Below, piece after piece: positions 35,062-44,373 of a DNA stretch of 64,000 bases. The number at the start of each line of letters is the position of its first letter. The stretch's first letter is position 1. The notes under the pieces are model-generated. The model saw nothing but the letters and a program-made list of their open reading frames with translations, had not been told where the DNA came from and made no database searches. The position numbers were made by a program, and so were the translations under genes. Origin of the DNA: Novosphingobium sp. RL4 (GTDB taxonomy: Bacteria > Pseudomonadota > Alphaproteobacteria > Sphingomonadales > Sphingomonadaceae); NCBI RefSeq assembly GCF_035658495.1, contig NZ_CP141944.1:770001-834000 (forward strand). Direction: 5' to 3'.

Positions 35062-38000
35062 CTATTCCGCCGCCAGCAGTTCCTCGGCGCCGACCAGATC
35101 GACGCTGACCAGCCGCGAAACGCCCTTTTCCACCATCGTCACACCGAACAGGCGGTGCATGCGGCTCATCGTCACCGCATTGTGAGTGACGATCAGGTAG
35201 CGCGTGTCGGTTTCCTGCGTCATCGCTTCGAGCAGGTCGCAGAAACGCTCGATATTGGCGTCGTCCAGCGGGGCGTCGACTTCGTCCAGCACGCAGATCG
35301 GCGCGGGATTGGTGAGGAACAGCGCGAAGATCAGGGCCACGGCGGTCAGTGCCTGTTCGCCGCCCGAAAGCAGCGTCAGCGACTGGAGCCGCTTGCCCGG
35401 CGGCTGGGCGAAGATTTCGAGGCCGGCTTCCAGCGGATCATCGGAATCGACGAGCGCGAGATGGGCCTGCCCGCCCTGGAACAGCCGCGAGAAGAGGTGG
35501 CGGAAATGGCCGTCCACGGCTTCGAAAGCCGCACGCAGCCGTTCACGCCCCTCGCGGTTGAGATTGCCGATCGAGCCGCGCAGGCGGTTCACCGCCTCGG
35601 CCAGCTCCGCCTTTTCGGTGATGCTGGTGCCAAGCTGGCTTTCCGCCTCCGCAAGTTCGGTGGCGGCCACGAGGTTGACCGGACCGATCCTTTCGCGATC
35701 GGCAACGAGGCGTTCCATCGCCGCGATCTCGGCCTGCGCCTCGCCGACCTCGGCCGGGGCGAATTCGAAACGCTCGGGCAGGACGGGCGGCGGGCACTGG
35801 AAGCGCTCGCCCGAAACGCGGGTCATCTCGACGCGGCGGGCGTCCTCGTTCTCGGCGCGGGCGGCGGCCCCGGCGCGATGCTCGCGGGCGCTGGCCAGCA
35901 GTTCCTGCGTGGCGGCCAGCGCGGCATCGGCCTTGCGGGCGGCGTCCGTCACGAAGGCGACGGCGGCCTCGGCCTTGCCCAGTTCCTCGGCGATGCGATT
36001 GCGCACGGCTTCGCCCTGCTCGATCTGCTCCATGAGCGAGGCGGGCTTCGCGGCCACGACGGCACGCTCGCTCTCGATCTCCTCAAGCCGCCCGGCCATC
36101 TGGGCGAGGCGGTTGGCGGCATCTCCGGCGCGTGCCTGCCAGTTGCGGATATCGCCGCGCTGCGAGGCGGTGCGTTCCCGCGCGACGGCCAGCCCCTGAT
36201 CGTGCGAGGCGAGGGTTGCCGTGGAAATCTGGAGGGTCGCCCGGGCGCTGTCGTTCTTTTCGCGCGCGGCTTCGAGCCCGGCGCGGCCCTTCTCGGGGTC
36301 GGGCAGGACGGAGCGCTTGCCTTCGGCGACGGCGATGTCCTGTTCGGCGGCCTGGCGTTGTTCCGCCAGATCGCCCAGCGCACGATCTACCTCGGCGCGG
36401 CGGCTTTCCTGGCGGACGCGGGCATCCTCGGCCTGATCGGCGGCGCGCAGGGCGCCGCGTTCGGCATTGGCGGCATCGGCGATCGCGCGTTCGGCGGCGA
36501 CGAGGGCGGCGGCGTGGGCGGAAAGCTGCTGCTGTACTTCGGCCTGCCGTGCCTCGGCAGCGGCAACGGCCTCCCGCAAAGGCGGAAGCTGGGCGGCGAG
36601 CTGTTCGAAGCGGTTCTCCGCCTCCAGCCGGGCCGCTTCGGCCGCGCCTTCGCCGCGCGCGACGAAACCGTCCCAGCGGCGCAGCGCACCGGCGCGGGTG
36701 ACGAGCCATTCGCCGGTGCCGAGCTGGCGGCCATCGTCTTCATCGACGACATGGACGAGGGCAAGGCGCGCCGCGAGTTCCGCGGGGCACCGGGTGACGT
36801 GGGCCGCCAGGCTGTCCTTCACCGCAGCCGGAGCCTGCGCGCCGGTCCAGAAGCGGCCGTCCGCACTGGCGATTTCGCCGAGCGGGGCCTTGGCATCGCG
36901 GCCGAGCACGGCGGCGACGGCCCGTTCGTAGCCGGGGGCGACGCGCAGGGCATCGATCGCGACCGGCAGGCCATGCGCGGCCTTGGCGCCCTTGGCGCGG
37001 GCTTCGCGGTCCTTGAGCAGGGCGCCGTGTTCGCGCTCGATCCCGGTCAGGTCGGCGCGGGCGCCGGCCAGCGTCGATGCGGCGGCATCGCGTTCGGCCT
37101 GAAGCGCGGTCTTGCGGGCCTGCTGCGCGTCCAGTCCCTCGCGCGCGGCGGCAAGGGCGGCGGTGGCGGCTTCGGCCCGGGTCCGCGCATCGGTGACGGC
37201 GGCCGCGAGATCGCCCGCCGCGTCAAGCGCCTCGACTTGCGCGGCAAGGCGCGCGGCTTCGGCGGCGAGCCGGTCCAGCCGGCTGCGCGCCTGCGAGAGT
37301 TCGGCTTCGGCGATGCGCCATTCGGCCTCTACCCCGGCCTGCGCGGCGGTGGCCTGGGCGAGATCGAGTTCGGCGGCGCGAGCCGCGCGGTCTGCGCCTT
37401 CGAGGGCATTGGCGAGGCGCGGGCGCTGCGCTTCGTCGATTTCGAGCTGGCGGGCACCATCGGCCAGTTCGCGTTCGAGCCGGGCAAGCGCTTCCGCGGC
37501 GTCGCGGGTCATGCGGTCGGCATCGCCGCGATCCTCGTCGAGCCGGTTCTTCTGGCGATCGAGGTCCCGGAGGCGCTGTTCGGCGGCTTCGAGCTGGCTG
37601 GTCAATGTGGCCATGCGGTGGCCCTGCGCGCTGGCGTCGTCGCGGCGGTCGGCCAGTTCGTCACGCGCTTCGACGAGCGCTTCGGCGGCCTTGGCCTGCG
37701 CATCCTGCGCCTGTCTGGCGGCATCCTGTGCGGCGGTCACCCGCGCTTCGGCACCTTCGGATTCCTTGCGTGCAGCCTCGGCGGCCTGCGCGGCGTCGCG
37801 CCAGCGGGCGAAGACCAGGCGGGCTTCGGCCAGGCGGATCTGGTCCGACAGGGCCTTGTAACGCTCTGCCGCCTTGGCCTGTCGGCGCAGGCCGGCGACC
37901 TGCTTGTCGAGCCCGGCCATGAGGTCTTCGAGGCGCGAGAGATTGGCCTCGGTGGCGCGCAGCTTCTGTTCGGCGTCCTTGCGGCGGACGTGCAGGCCGG

Positions 38001-38499
38001 CGATGCCCGCCGCTTCTTCCAGCATGGCGCGGCGTTCGGCGGGCTTGGCGGCGATGACGGCGGCAATGCGGCCCTGGCTGACGAGCGCCGGACTGTGCGC
38101 GCCGGTGGCGGCATCGGCGAAGACCAGCGACACGTCCTTGGCGCGCACGTCGCGGCCGTTGATGCGATAGGCGCTGCCGGCGCCGCGCTCGATGCGGCGG
38201 ACCACTTCGAGTTCCTCGCGCGTGCCGTTGGCGTCCGGCGCGGTTTCGGCCTGCAGCACCACTTCGGCGAAGGCGCGGGGCGGGCGGGTGGCGGTGCCCG
38301 CGAAGATCACGTCCTCCATGCCGCCGCCGCGCATCGACTTGGCCGAGCTTTCGCCCATGACCCAGCGGATCGCTTCGAGGAGGTTGGACTTGCCGCAGCC
38401 GTTCGGGCCGACCACGCCGGTCAGCCCGGGCTCGATGCGCAGTTCCGCCGGTTCAACGAAGCTCTTGAAACCGCTGAGCTTGAGCCGTCTTATGCGCAT
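35062..38499 (-). CDS. smc: Chromosome segregation ATPase SMC
   Basis: SMC with ScpA/ScpB organises and segregates the chromosome. The 1145-residue protein has Walker A (GPNGCGKSNLLEAIRWVMGE, about residues 31-50), long Ala/Glu/Arg-rich coiled coils, a hinge around residues 500-640, the ABC signature LLSGGEQALTAVALIFALFL (about residue 1045) and Walker B (ICVLDEVDAPLDD, about residues 1072-1084). All catalytic parts are intact. It follows the two thiol-oxidoreductase genes on the same strand. Confidence 0.97.
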   Translation of the reverse strand: MRIRRLKLSGFKSFVEPAELRIEPGLTGVVGPNGCGKSNLLEAIRWVMGESSAKSMRGGGMEDVIFAGTATRPPRAFAEVVLQAETAPDANGTREELEVVRRIERGAGSAYRINGRDVRAKDVSLVFADAATGAHSPALVSQGRIAAVIAAKPAERRAMLEEAAGIAGLHVRRKDAEQKLRATEANLSRLEDLMAGLDKQVAGLRRQAKAAERYKALSDQIRLAEARLVFARWRDAAQAAEAARKESEGAEARVTAAQDAARQAQDAQAKAAEALVEARDELADRRDDASAQGHRMATLTSQLEAAEQRLRDLDRQKNRLDEDRGDADRMTRDAAEALARLERELADGARQLEIDEAQRPRLANALEGADRAARAAELDLAQATAAQAGVEAEWRIAEAELSQARSRLDRLAAEAARLAAQVEALDAAGDLAAAVTDARTRAEAATAALAAAREGLDAQQARKTALQAERDAAASTLAGARADLTGIEREHGALLKDREARAKGAKAAHGLPVAIDALRVAPGYERAVAAVLGRDAKAPLGEIASADGRFWTGAQAPAAVKDSLAAHVTRCPAELAARLALVHVVDEDDGRQLGTGEWLVTRAGALRRWDGFVARGEGAAEAARLEAENRFEQLAAQLPPLREAVAAAEARQAEVQQQLSAHAAALVAAERAIADAANAERGALRAADQAEDARVRQESRRAEVDRALGDLAEQRQAAEQDIAVAEGKRSVLPDPEKGRAGLEAAREKNDSARATLQISTATLASHDQGLAVARERTASQRGDIRNWQARAGDAANRLAQMAGRLEEIESERAVVAAKPASLMEQIEQGEAVRNRIAEELGKAEAAVAFVTDAARKADAALAATQELLASAREHRAGAAARAENEDARRVEMTRVSGERFQCPPPVLPERFEFAPAEVGEAQAEIAAMERLVADRERIGPVNLVAATELAEAESQLGTSITEKAELAEAVNRLRGSIGNLNREGRERLRAAFEAVDGHFRHLFSRLFQGGQAHLALVDSDDPLEAGLEIFAQPPGKRLQSLTLLSGGEQALTAVALIFALFLTNPAPICVLDEVDAPLDDANIERFCDLLEAMTQETDTRYLIVTHNAVTMSRMHRLFGVTMVEKGVSRLVSVDLVGAEELLAAE

Positions 38500-38533
38500 C
38501 TTGCTTCGATCAGTTCACGAAAGGCGGCGCGCG

Positions 38534-39298
38534 TCAGCGCGCGCCGGCTTCCTGCAGCTTGGCTTCGAGTTCTTCCCAGCCCATCGAACCCACGGTGTTG
38601 CCGTTGATGATGAACGTGGGGGTGCCGGTGACGTTGAACTCGGTGGTGGCTTTCTGGGTCTGGTCGGCGAAGGCCTTGGCCTTGGCGGTATCGGCGAGGC
38701 AGGCCTTGCCCTGATCGCGCGAAATCCCGCGCGAGGCGAAGAATTCGGTCATGCCGCCCACTTCGGCGATGGCGGCCATCTGCTGGTCCTTGGGCAGGTC
38801 CTGTATCTGCTTCATCCGCGCGTCTCCGGCGGACTGCAGGTTCTGGAACATGTTCGGCTGCCAGGCCCAGAACTGCTCGCTGAGCGGCAGGACCGCCTCG
38901 GTTGCGCCGCAAGTGGCGAGCAGCGAGGCCGGAATGTCGAAGACGTTGAGCATGAAGTAGCGCAGTTCGTAGCTTACGCGGCCGCTGGCGACGTAATCGT
39001 CACGCAGCTTGTCGAAGCCCTTCTGCGCGAATTCCGCGCAGTGCGAGCACGAGAGCGCGCCATACTCGACGAGCTTGATCGGTGCGTCCGGGTTGCCGAT
39101 GCGGTAGCCGCCTTCCGACGTCTTGACCACGTCCTCCGCCCAGGTCTTGCCGGCGGGTGCGGCGACCTTGGGCAGCGGCTGGGCCGACTTGGGGGCTTCT
39201 CCGGCGCCTTCGTCCTTCTTGCCGCAGGACGCGAGGCCCAGTGCGAGCGGTGCGGCGATCATTCCGAGGGCGAGGGAGCGCATGGTGATGCGGATCAT
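38534..39298 (-). CDS. DsbA-like thiol oxidoreductase, predicted lipoprotein
   Basis: The 254-residue protein has a lipoprotein signal (LGMIAAPLALGLASC; Cys about residue 22) and a DsbA/thioredoxin-fold domain with active site CSHC in EYGALSCSHCAEFAQ (about residues 83-97). The cis-Pro loop is TGTPTFIINGNTVG (about residue 224). It probably acts in the periplasm tethered to a membrane, as oxidase or reductase of exported proteins. It lies between a second DsbA-like gene and smc. The longer open frame upstream is not coding. Confidence 0.88.
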   Translation of the reverse strand: MIRITMRSLALGMIAAPLALGLASCGKKDEGAGEAPKSAQPLPKVAAPAGKTWAEDVVKTSEGGYRIGNPDAPIKLVEYGALSCSHCAEFAQKGFDKLRDDYVASGRVSYELRYFMLNVFDIPASLLATCGATEAVLPLSEQFWAWQPNMFQNLQSAGDARMKQIQDLPKDQQMAAIAEVGGMTEFFASRGISRDQGKACLADTAKAKAFADQTQKATTEFNVTGTPTFIINGNTVGSMGWEELEAKLQEAGAR

Positions 39299-39480
39299 GT
39301 CAGCGAATCCTTGTGAGAGGACGGGGAAACTAGCCCAAGGCTTGGGCGGATAACAGCGGGAGAGGGCGGAAAGACGGGCGCTTTCCCACAGGAATCCGCC
39401 CGTTTTCCGTGCTTTCGGCGAGATGATGGGCCGGTGCCTCGAAGCGGGCGCCCGAAATCGGGCTGCCCGCGCGCGCACCG

Positions 39481-40227
39481 TCAGATCGAGCCCTTGCGGC
39501 GGGCGGCCATCCTGTCGGTGATCTCCTTGGAGAGGCCCGCCCAGTCGTGCGTGTCGAGCAGCTTGCCGTCGAGGATGAAGCTGGGCGTGCTGTTGACGCC
39601 GCTCTTGGCCACGGTGGCCTGCTGCTGCTTGATCGTGTCGAACACGGCCTCGTTCGCGAAGCAGGCGTCGGCCTGGGTGCGGCTCATGCCCCATGCCGCG
39701 ACCTTGGAATAGAAGTCCAGGTCGCTGGCGATCGCCTTCATGCGATCGGGCAGCGCGCCCTGGTACCAGCGCTTTTCCTGTTCCTCGCTCATCTTTTCGA
39801 GCTTGCCCATCCAGCTGTCCTGGCTGGCGAGGAAGGCATTGTGCCGCACGAAGAAGCGCTTGGGATCGCCGCAGGTCGTCAGCATCGAGATGGTGAGGTC
39901 GATCGGGTTGCGCAGCAGGGTGGTGACGGTGACGCCGATCTGGCCCTTGGGCACCATGGTCAGCCGCAGCGTAGGATCGGCCTCGCGGTTGAAGTGCGCG
40001 CAGTGCGGGCAGGTGTAGCTCACGAATTCGGTAAGCTGCATCTGGGCCTTCGGGTTGCCGTACATATGGCTGCCGTCGGGCGTGACGACGATCTGGTTGG
40101 CCCAGTTGGAGGCGGGGTTGGAACTGGGCGCCAGCGGCTTGCGGACGGGCGTGGAAGCAGGCTTGGCGGCTGCAACGCTCAGCAGGGCGCAGGCGGCAAG
40201 GGCGGCAAGACGCAACGTGGACTTCAT
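39481..40227 (-). CDS. DsbA-like thiol oxidoreductase, periplasmic
   Basis: The 248-residue product has a cleavable signal (MKSTLRLAALAACALLSVAA) and a thioredoxin-fold domain with CPHC in FVSYTCPHCAHFNRE (about residues 70-84). The cis-Pro loop is SGVNSTPSFILDGKLL (about residue 214). CPHC is the usual DsbA active site, suggesting an oxidase of exported thiols. Its ATG overlaps the stop of the DciA-like gene by one base (TGATG). It is a paralogue of the following lipoprotein gene. Confidence 0.9.
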   Translation of the reverse strand: MKSTLRLAALAACALLSVAAAKPASTPVRKPLAPSSNPASNWANQIVVTPDGSHMYGNPKAQMQLTEFVSYTCPHCAHFNREADPTLRLTMVPKGQIGVTVTTLLRNPIDLTISMLTTCGDPKRFFVRHNAFLASQDSWMGKLEKMSEEQEKRWYQGALPDRMKAIASDLDFYSKVAAWGMSRTQADACFANEAVFDTIKQQQATVAKSGVNSTPSFILDGKLLDTHDWAGLSKEITDRMAARRKGSI

Positions 40228-40898
40228 CACTGCTTTTCCTGATTTTCCGTTTGGGCATCTTCCTGGGCACCGAGGCTGCGGGCCAGGGATTCGAGCACCG
40301 CGCGAAGCTCGGGATCGCCGATGTCGCGCAGCGATTCGCCCAGTTCGTAGGGTACGGGTTTCAGCGCGGGCGGGGGCGCCTTCGGTCGGGTGGCGGGCGG
40401 CGGCTTGACCTCGCCTTGCCGGATTTTCACCTTCGCCACGGCCATGTAGCCGAAGAAGCGGTTCACCCGGTCCATGATCTCGGGCACGACGTGCTGGATC
40501 ATCGGGGCATGGGCGGGCAGGACCACCAGCTGGAGAATGCCGTCGCACTTCTCGCCCGGAGGGAAGCGGATCGATTCGGGCGAGCAGACGCGCGCATGGC
40601 GCAGCCCGACGATATCGGGCCAGCGCGTCACCACGCTGGACTGGATGAAGCCGAACCGGCGGAACGCCGTGCGGCCCACTTCGGGCATGAGGTCGGAAAT
40701 AGCGCGGGCTCCGCCGCCGCGCGGGCGCTCGTAGAGCCGGGGGGAGGCGGGTTTGGGCTTGGTCTTGGCCGCGGTTTTCGGGCCGGCTTTCGTTCCTGTC
40801 CGGGCGCCGCGCTTCGGCATGGCTTCAGGCGCGGACTTGGCGCCCATGGGCGACGCAGTTTCGCCCTTGTCCGATCCTTTGAACTGATCCCGTTCCAT
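40227..40898 (-). CDS. DUF721 / DciA family protein
   Basis: DciA (DUF721) proteins interact with the replicative helicase DnaB and support its loading in bacteria that lack DnaC. The 223-residue protein has a basic, Lys/Pro-rich N-terminus (about residues 1-60), then the domain: FGFIQSSVVTRWPDIVGLRH, IRFPPGEKCDGILQLVVLPA and IQHVVPEIMDRVNRFFGYMA. The acidic C-terminus is variable. It is divergent from mutY and heads the dsb-dsb-smc group. Confidence 0.85.
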   Translation of the reverse strand: MERDQFKGSDKGETASPMGAKSAPEAMPKRGARTGTKAGPKTAAKTKPKPASPRLYERPRGGGARAISDLMPEVGRTAFRRFGFIQSSVVTRWPDIVGLRHARVCSPESIRFPPGEKCDGILQLVVLPAHAPMIQHVVPEIMDRVNRFFGYMAVAKVKIRQGEVKPPPATRPKAPPPALKPVPYELGESLRDIGDPELRAVLESLARSLGAQEDAQTENQEKQ

Positions 40899-40927
40899 TG
40901 TGGCCGCTCCAATGCCATAGGGCGCTG

Positions 40928-41974
40928 ATGGACGCCAGCCGCGATACGATCTCCCGCAAGGTTCTCGACTGGTACGATGCCCATGCCCGTGCCTTGCCGT
41001 GGCGCGCCCCTCCCGGCACGGCGGCCCCCGATCCCTACCGCGTCTGGCTGTCCGAGGTCATGCTGCAGCAGACCACGGTGGCGGCGGTGAAGGACTATTT
41101 CGCCAGGTTCACGAATCGCTGGCCCACCGTGATGGACTTGGCCGCCGCATCGGACGAGGACGTCATGGCGGCGTGGGCGGGGCTCGGCTATTATGCCCGC
41201 GCCCGCAACCTGCTGGCCTGCGCCCGCGAAGTCGCCGCGCGGGGCGGGGTGTTTCCCGATACCGAGGAGGGCCTGCGCGCCCTGCCGGGACTGGGGGCCT
41301 ATACCGCCGCCGCCGTCGCCGCGATCGCTTTCGGGCGGCGGGCCGTGGTGGTGGATGCCAATGTCGAGCGGGTGGTCACGCGGCTCTTCGCGGTCACAGC
41401 GCCCTTGCCGGGGTCGCGGCCGGAAATTCGCGCGCTTGCCGATACGATCACCCCGCAGGACCGCGCCGGAGACTTTGCGCAGGCGCTGATGGACATGGGC
41501 GCCATGGTCTGCACCTCGCGCAGCCCCCGCTGCCTGCTTTGCCCGCTGTCCTCGCCCTGCCGCGCGAGGGCCGAGGGCGAGCCGGAACGCTATCCGGTCA
41601 AGGCGCCGAAGAAGGCCAGGCCTGCCCGCAAGGGCCGCGCCTTCTGGATCGAGCGGGATGGCAAGGTCTGGCTGGTGCGCCGCGGGGACAAAGGAATGCT
41701 GGGCGGAATGCGCGCCCTGCCGGACGACGGCTGGTCCGCGCGGGCGGACGGGCATGGAGAGGCGCCCTTGCCCGGATCGTGGGAAAGCGCGGGCCGGGTC
41801 GGGCATGTCTTCACGCATTTCTCGCTCGAACTCTCGCTTTCGGTTCATTGCGGCGCGGCTTCGGCCGATCCGCCGGGCGCGGGCGAATGGTGGCCGGTTG
41901 ACCGGCTGGACGATGCGGGCCTGCCCACGCTTTTCGCCAAGGCCGCCGCACTGGCGCGGGCGCCCGTCGCATGA
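40928..41974 (+). CDS. mutY: Adenine DNA glycosylase MutY
   Basis: MutY removes adenine mispaired with 8-oxoguanine. The 348-residue protein has VMLQQTTVAAVKDYFARF, the helix-hairpin-helix LPGLGAYTAAAVAAIAFGRR with the catalytic Asp in VVDANVERVV (about residue 144), and the [4Fe-4S] motif C-x6-C-x2-C-x5-C (CTSRSPRCLLCPLSSPC, about residues 196-212). A C-terminal NUDIX-like domain recognises 8-oxoG. ATG 40928 is used. Its end overlaps the next gene by 4 bases. Confidence 0.96.
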   Translation: MDASRDTISRKVLDWYDAHARALPWRAPPGTAAPDPYRVWLSEVMLQQTTVAAVKDYFARFTNRWPTVMDLAAASDEDVMAAWAGLGYYARARNLLACAREVAARGGVFPDTEEGLRALPGLGAYTAAAVAAIAFGRRAVVVDANVERVVTRLFAVTAPLPGSRPEIRALADTITPQDRAGDFAQALMDMGAMVCTSRSPRCLLCPLSSPCRARAEGEPERYPVKAPKKARPARKGRAFWIERDGKVWLVRRGDKGMLGGMRALPDDGWSARADGHGEAPLPGSWESAGRVGHVFTHFSLELSLSVHCGAASADPPGAGEWWPVDRLDDAGLPTLFAKAAALARAPVA

Positions 41975-43296
41975 GCACGGCACGCCGGCGCCTTGAGGCG
42001 CGGATCGACCGTCGTTCGCTGCTGCACATGGCGGGATTTGCCGGGATCGGCGCGGCGCTCATGCCGCATCTCGCCTGGGCTGCCGAGCAGGACGAGAACC
42101 TGCCCCGCGTGCGCGCGCTGGTGGAACGGTGGATCGGCTCGGGCCTGCTGCCGGGCATGGTCGCCTCGCTCGGCCAGCCGGGGCGGGAGCCCGAATTCGT
42201 CACGCGCGGCGCGCAAGGGTTCAACGATTCCGCGCCGATCACCGCCGACAGCCTGTTCCGCATCTATTCGATGACCAAGCCCGTCACCGGGATCATGGCG
42301 ATGGATCTGATCGCGCAGGGCAGGCTCGGGCTGGACCAGCCGTTGCACGAAATCCTGCCCCGTTTCGCGCAGATGAAAGTGCAGGACCGTTACGACGGTT
42401 CGCTCGCCGCGCTCCATCCGGCGCCGCGCGCCATCACGATCCGGCACCTGCTCACGCATACCTCGGGCCTGGGCTATTCGATCGTGCAGACCGGGCCGAT
42501 CCGCGAACTGATGCAGGCGAAGGGGCTTGCCGCCGGACAAGTGAGCCGCTTCAAGGTGCCCGGCTTCACCGATGCCGCGCCCGCACCCAGCCTTGCCGCG
42601 TTCGCCGACCGCCTTGCCGAGGTGCCGCTGGTCTACGATCCCGCCACGCACTGGAGCTATTCGCTCGGGCTGGACCTGATGGGCCGGGTGATCGAGGTCG
42701 TCACCGGGCGGCCCTTCGACGCCTATCTGCGCGAGGCCCTGTTCGAACCAGCCGGGATGGCCAGCACCGCGTTCCAGGTGCCCAAAACAGAGGCGAAGCG
42801 CCTCACCACCAATTACGCGGCGCTCGGCAAGGTGCTGGTGCCGATCGACGAGCCGGGCAACTCGGTGTTCCTCGATACGCCGGCGTTTCCCTTCGGCGGT
42901 TCCGGCCTCGTCAGTACGCCGCGCGACTATGACCGGTTTCTGCGCCTGCTTGCCCAGCGCGGCACGATCGACGGCAGGCGGGTGCTGGCCGAAAGCGCGG
43001 TGGTGACCGGCACCGCCGACCTGCTGCCCCCCGGCGTCGCGTTTTCCGCCATGCTTCCGGCCGGCAGCGGCTTCGGCGCGGGCGGGCGCGTGGGCAAGGG
43101 CGCGGAGAACGGGCTGTTCGGCTGGGCCGGCGCGGCAGGGACGGTGGGCATGGTGGACATGATCCGGGGCCTGCGCTCGCAGCTGTTCGTGCAGTTCATG
43201 CCGCCAAACGCCTTCGATCTCATTCCCCAGTTCCAGACCGCGCTGAAGGCCGATGTCATGGCCCTGCTCGCGCATCTCCCGGAGACCCGTTCTTGA
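41971..43296 (+). CDS. Serine hydrolase of the beta-lactamase/EstB class C family
   Basis: The 441-residue protein has a Tat-like signal (DRRSLLHMAGFAGIGAALMP, ending AWAA) and the penicilloyl-serine fold: SMTK motif (about residue 99; SxxK nucleophile) and WSYSLGLDLMGRVIEVV (Tyr-x-Leu/Asn position, about 228). Such proteins are esterases or D-aminopeptidases as often as beta-lactamases. Export by Tat is inferred from the twin arginine. It overlaps mutY (ATGA) and is overlapped by nudC. Confidence 0.86.
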   Translation: MSTARRRLEARIDRRSLLHMAGFAGIGAALMPHLAWAAEQDENLPRVRALVERWIGSGLLPGMVASLGQPGREPEFVTRGAQGFNDSAPITADSLFRIYSMTKPVTGIMAMDLIAQGRLGLDQPLHEILPRFAQMKVQDRYDGSLAALHPAPRAITIRHLLTHTSGLGYSIVQTGPIRELMQAKGLAAGQVSRFKVPGFTDAAPAPSLAAFADRLAEVPLVYDPATHWSYSLGLDLMGRVIEVVTGRPFDAYLREALFEPAGMASTAFQVPKTEAKRLTTNYAALGKVLVPIDEPGNSVFLDTPAFPFGGSGLVSTPRDYDRFLRLLAQRGTIDGRRVLAESAVVTGTADLLPPGVAFSAMLPAGSGFGAGGRVGKGAENGLFGWAGAAGTVGMVDMIRGLRSQLFVQFMPPNAFDLIPQFQTALKADVMALLAHLPETRS

Positions 43297-44186
43297 ACAA
43301 GCCCATCGCTTTTGCCGGTTCGCACCTCGACCGCGCCGATCATATCCGCAACGATCCCGATGCCCTCTTCGCGCTCCAGTCCGCCGAGGCGCGGCTGATG
43401 CGGATGGAGGGGCTCGACGCGGTGCTGGCCGAGGACGGTTCGCTGGTCTGGGGCACGCTCGCCGATGCGGAGCCGGGCAGCGAGATGATCTTCCTCGGGC
43501 TGGACGGTTCGGTGCCCTGTTTCGCCGAAGTGCCGGTAGTGGTTCCGCCCGGCGGACCGCTCGCCACCCCGGTGAACTGGCATGCCATGGCCGTGCTCGA
43601 TCCGGGCGAACTGGCGGCCTATGGCGGCGCGCGCTCGCTGGTGAGCTGGCACAGCCGCCACCGCCATTGCGCGGTCTGTGGCCATCCCACCGTGCTTGCG
43701 AAGGGCGGCTGGCAGCGCAGTTGCACCAATCTCGATTGCCAGGCCGAACACTTCCCGCGTGTCGATCCGGTCACGATCATGCTGGTGGAGCATGAGGGGC
43801 GCGCCCTGCTGGGCCGCCAGCCGCGCTTCCCGGCGGGGCGTTATTCGACCTTGGCGGGTTTCGTGGAGCCGGGCGAATCCATCGAGGAAGCCGTGGCCCG
43901 CGAAATCCATGAGGAAGCCGGCGTGCGCGTGCGCGACGTGACTTATGTCGCCAGTCAGCCGTGGCCGTTCCCGTCCTCGCTGATGATCGGCTGCCATGCC
44001 TTCGCCGATGACGATGCGATCACCATCGACGCCACCGAACTGGAGGATGTCCGCTGGTTCACGCGCGAAGAGGTGGCGGAGGCGCTGGAAGCGGTGGGGC
44101 GCGGCGAAAGCGGCAAGGCGTTTGGCGCACCGCCTGCCCATGCGGTGGCGCACGTGCTGATGCGCTGGTGGCTCGATCGCGGCTGA
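43293..44186 (+). CDS. nudC: NAD+ diphosphatase / NAD-RNA decapping enzyme NudC
   Basis: NudC hydrolyses NAD(H) and removes NAD caps from RNA. The 297-residue protein has the zinc ribbon (CAVCG ... CTNLDC, about residues 128-150), the Nudix box GFVEPGESIEEAVAREIHEE (about residues 189-208) and the diagnostic SQPWPFPSSLM (about residue 223). The start is TTG 43293, overlapping the upstream stop codon; no better start is seen. Confidence 0.94.
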   Translation: MNKPIAFAGSHLDRADHIRNDPDALFALQSAEARLMRMEGLDAVLAEDGSLVWGTLADAEPGSEMIFLGLDGSVPCFAEVPVVVPPGGPLATPVNWHAMAVLDPGELAAYGGARSLVSWHSRHRHCAVCGHPTVLAKGGWQRSCTNLDCQAEHFPRVDPVTIMLVEHEGRALLGRQPRFPAGRYSTLAGFVEPGESIEEAVAREIHEEAGVRVRDVTYVASQPWPFPSSLMIGCHAFADDDAITIDATELEDVRWFTREEVAEALEAVGRGESGKAFGAPPAHAVAHVLMRWWLDRG

Positions 44187-44193
44187 AGAACCT

Positions 44194-44373
44194 AGGGTCA
44201 GGACCCATTAATCACGCCTGCGAGCCATTCCGGTGTCCCGGAGGGATTTGATCAAAATGGCCCGGTGCAGCGTCAGAAAGTCTTGAAATATAGACATATT
44301 ACTACGCCTTCCTTCCTCGCTCTGAGCCATTTTGATTCAAACCTCGCAGGCGTGATTAATGGGTCCTGACCCT
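44194..44373. mobile_element. 180-bp palindromic element, MITE-like
   Basis: Perfect 31-bp terminal inverted repeats (44194-44224 and 44343-44373; outer ends AGGGTCAGGACCC and GGGTCCTGACCCT) enclose 118 bases. An inner imperfect inverted repeat (44247-44261 and 44326-44341; TTTGATCAAAATGGC) differs by one T. The interior is AT-rich compared with the flanks and has no gene. TA precedes GGGTC on the left and follows the right end, a possible 2-bp target duplication. The right end supplies the last base of the motB stop codon. Non-autonomous transposable element is the best reading; a strong bidirectional terminator is a likely side effect. Confidence 0.75.

Noticed and set aside
34672..38607. 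A 1311-codon open frame on the plus strand
   Set aside because: It lies antisense to smc, whose Walker and signature motifs are intact. Its glycine/arginine-rich composition is the usual shadow of a GC-rich coiled-coil gene.
39374..39403. A hairpin between the two DsbA-like genes as a terminator
   Set aside because: The stem is only 7 bp with a 16-base loop, and the T-run is on the wrong strand for these genes.
41971..43296. Calling the serine hydrolase a beta-lactamase resistance gene
   Set aside because: The SxxK fold is shared with esterases and peptidases, and nothing in the sequence or context supports an antibiotic substrate.
44194..44373. Reading the palindrome as a tRNA, riboswitch or CRISPR repeat
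   Set aside because: There is one pair of inverted, not direct, repeats, no cloverleaf, and it sits between two converging stop codons, so a leader function is impossible.
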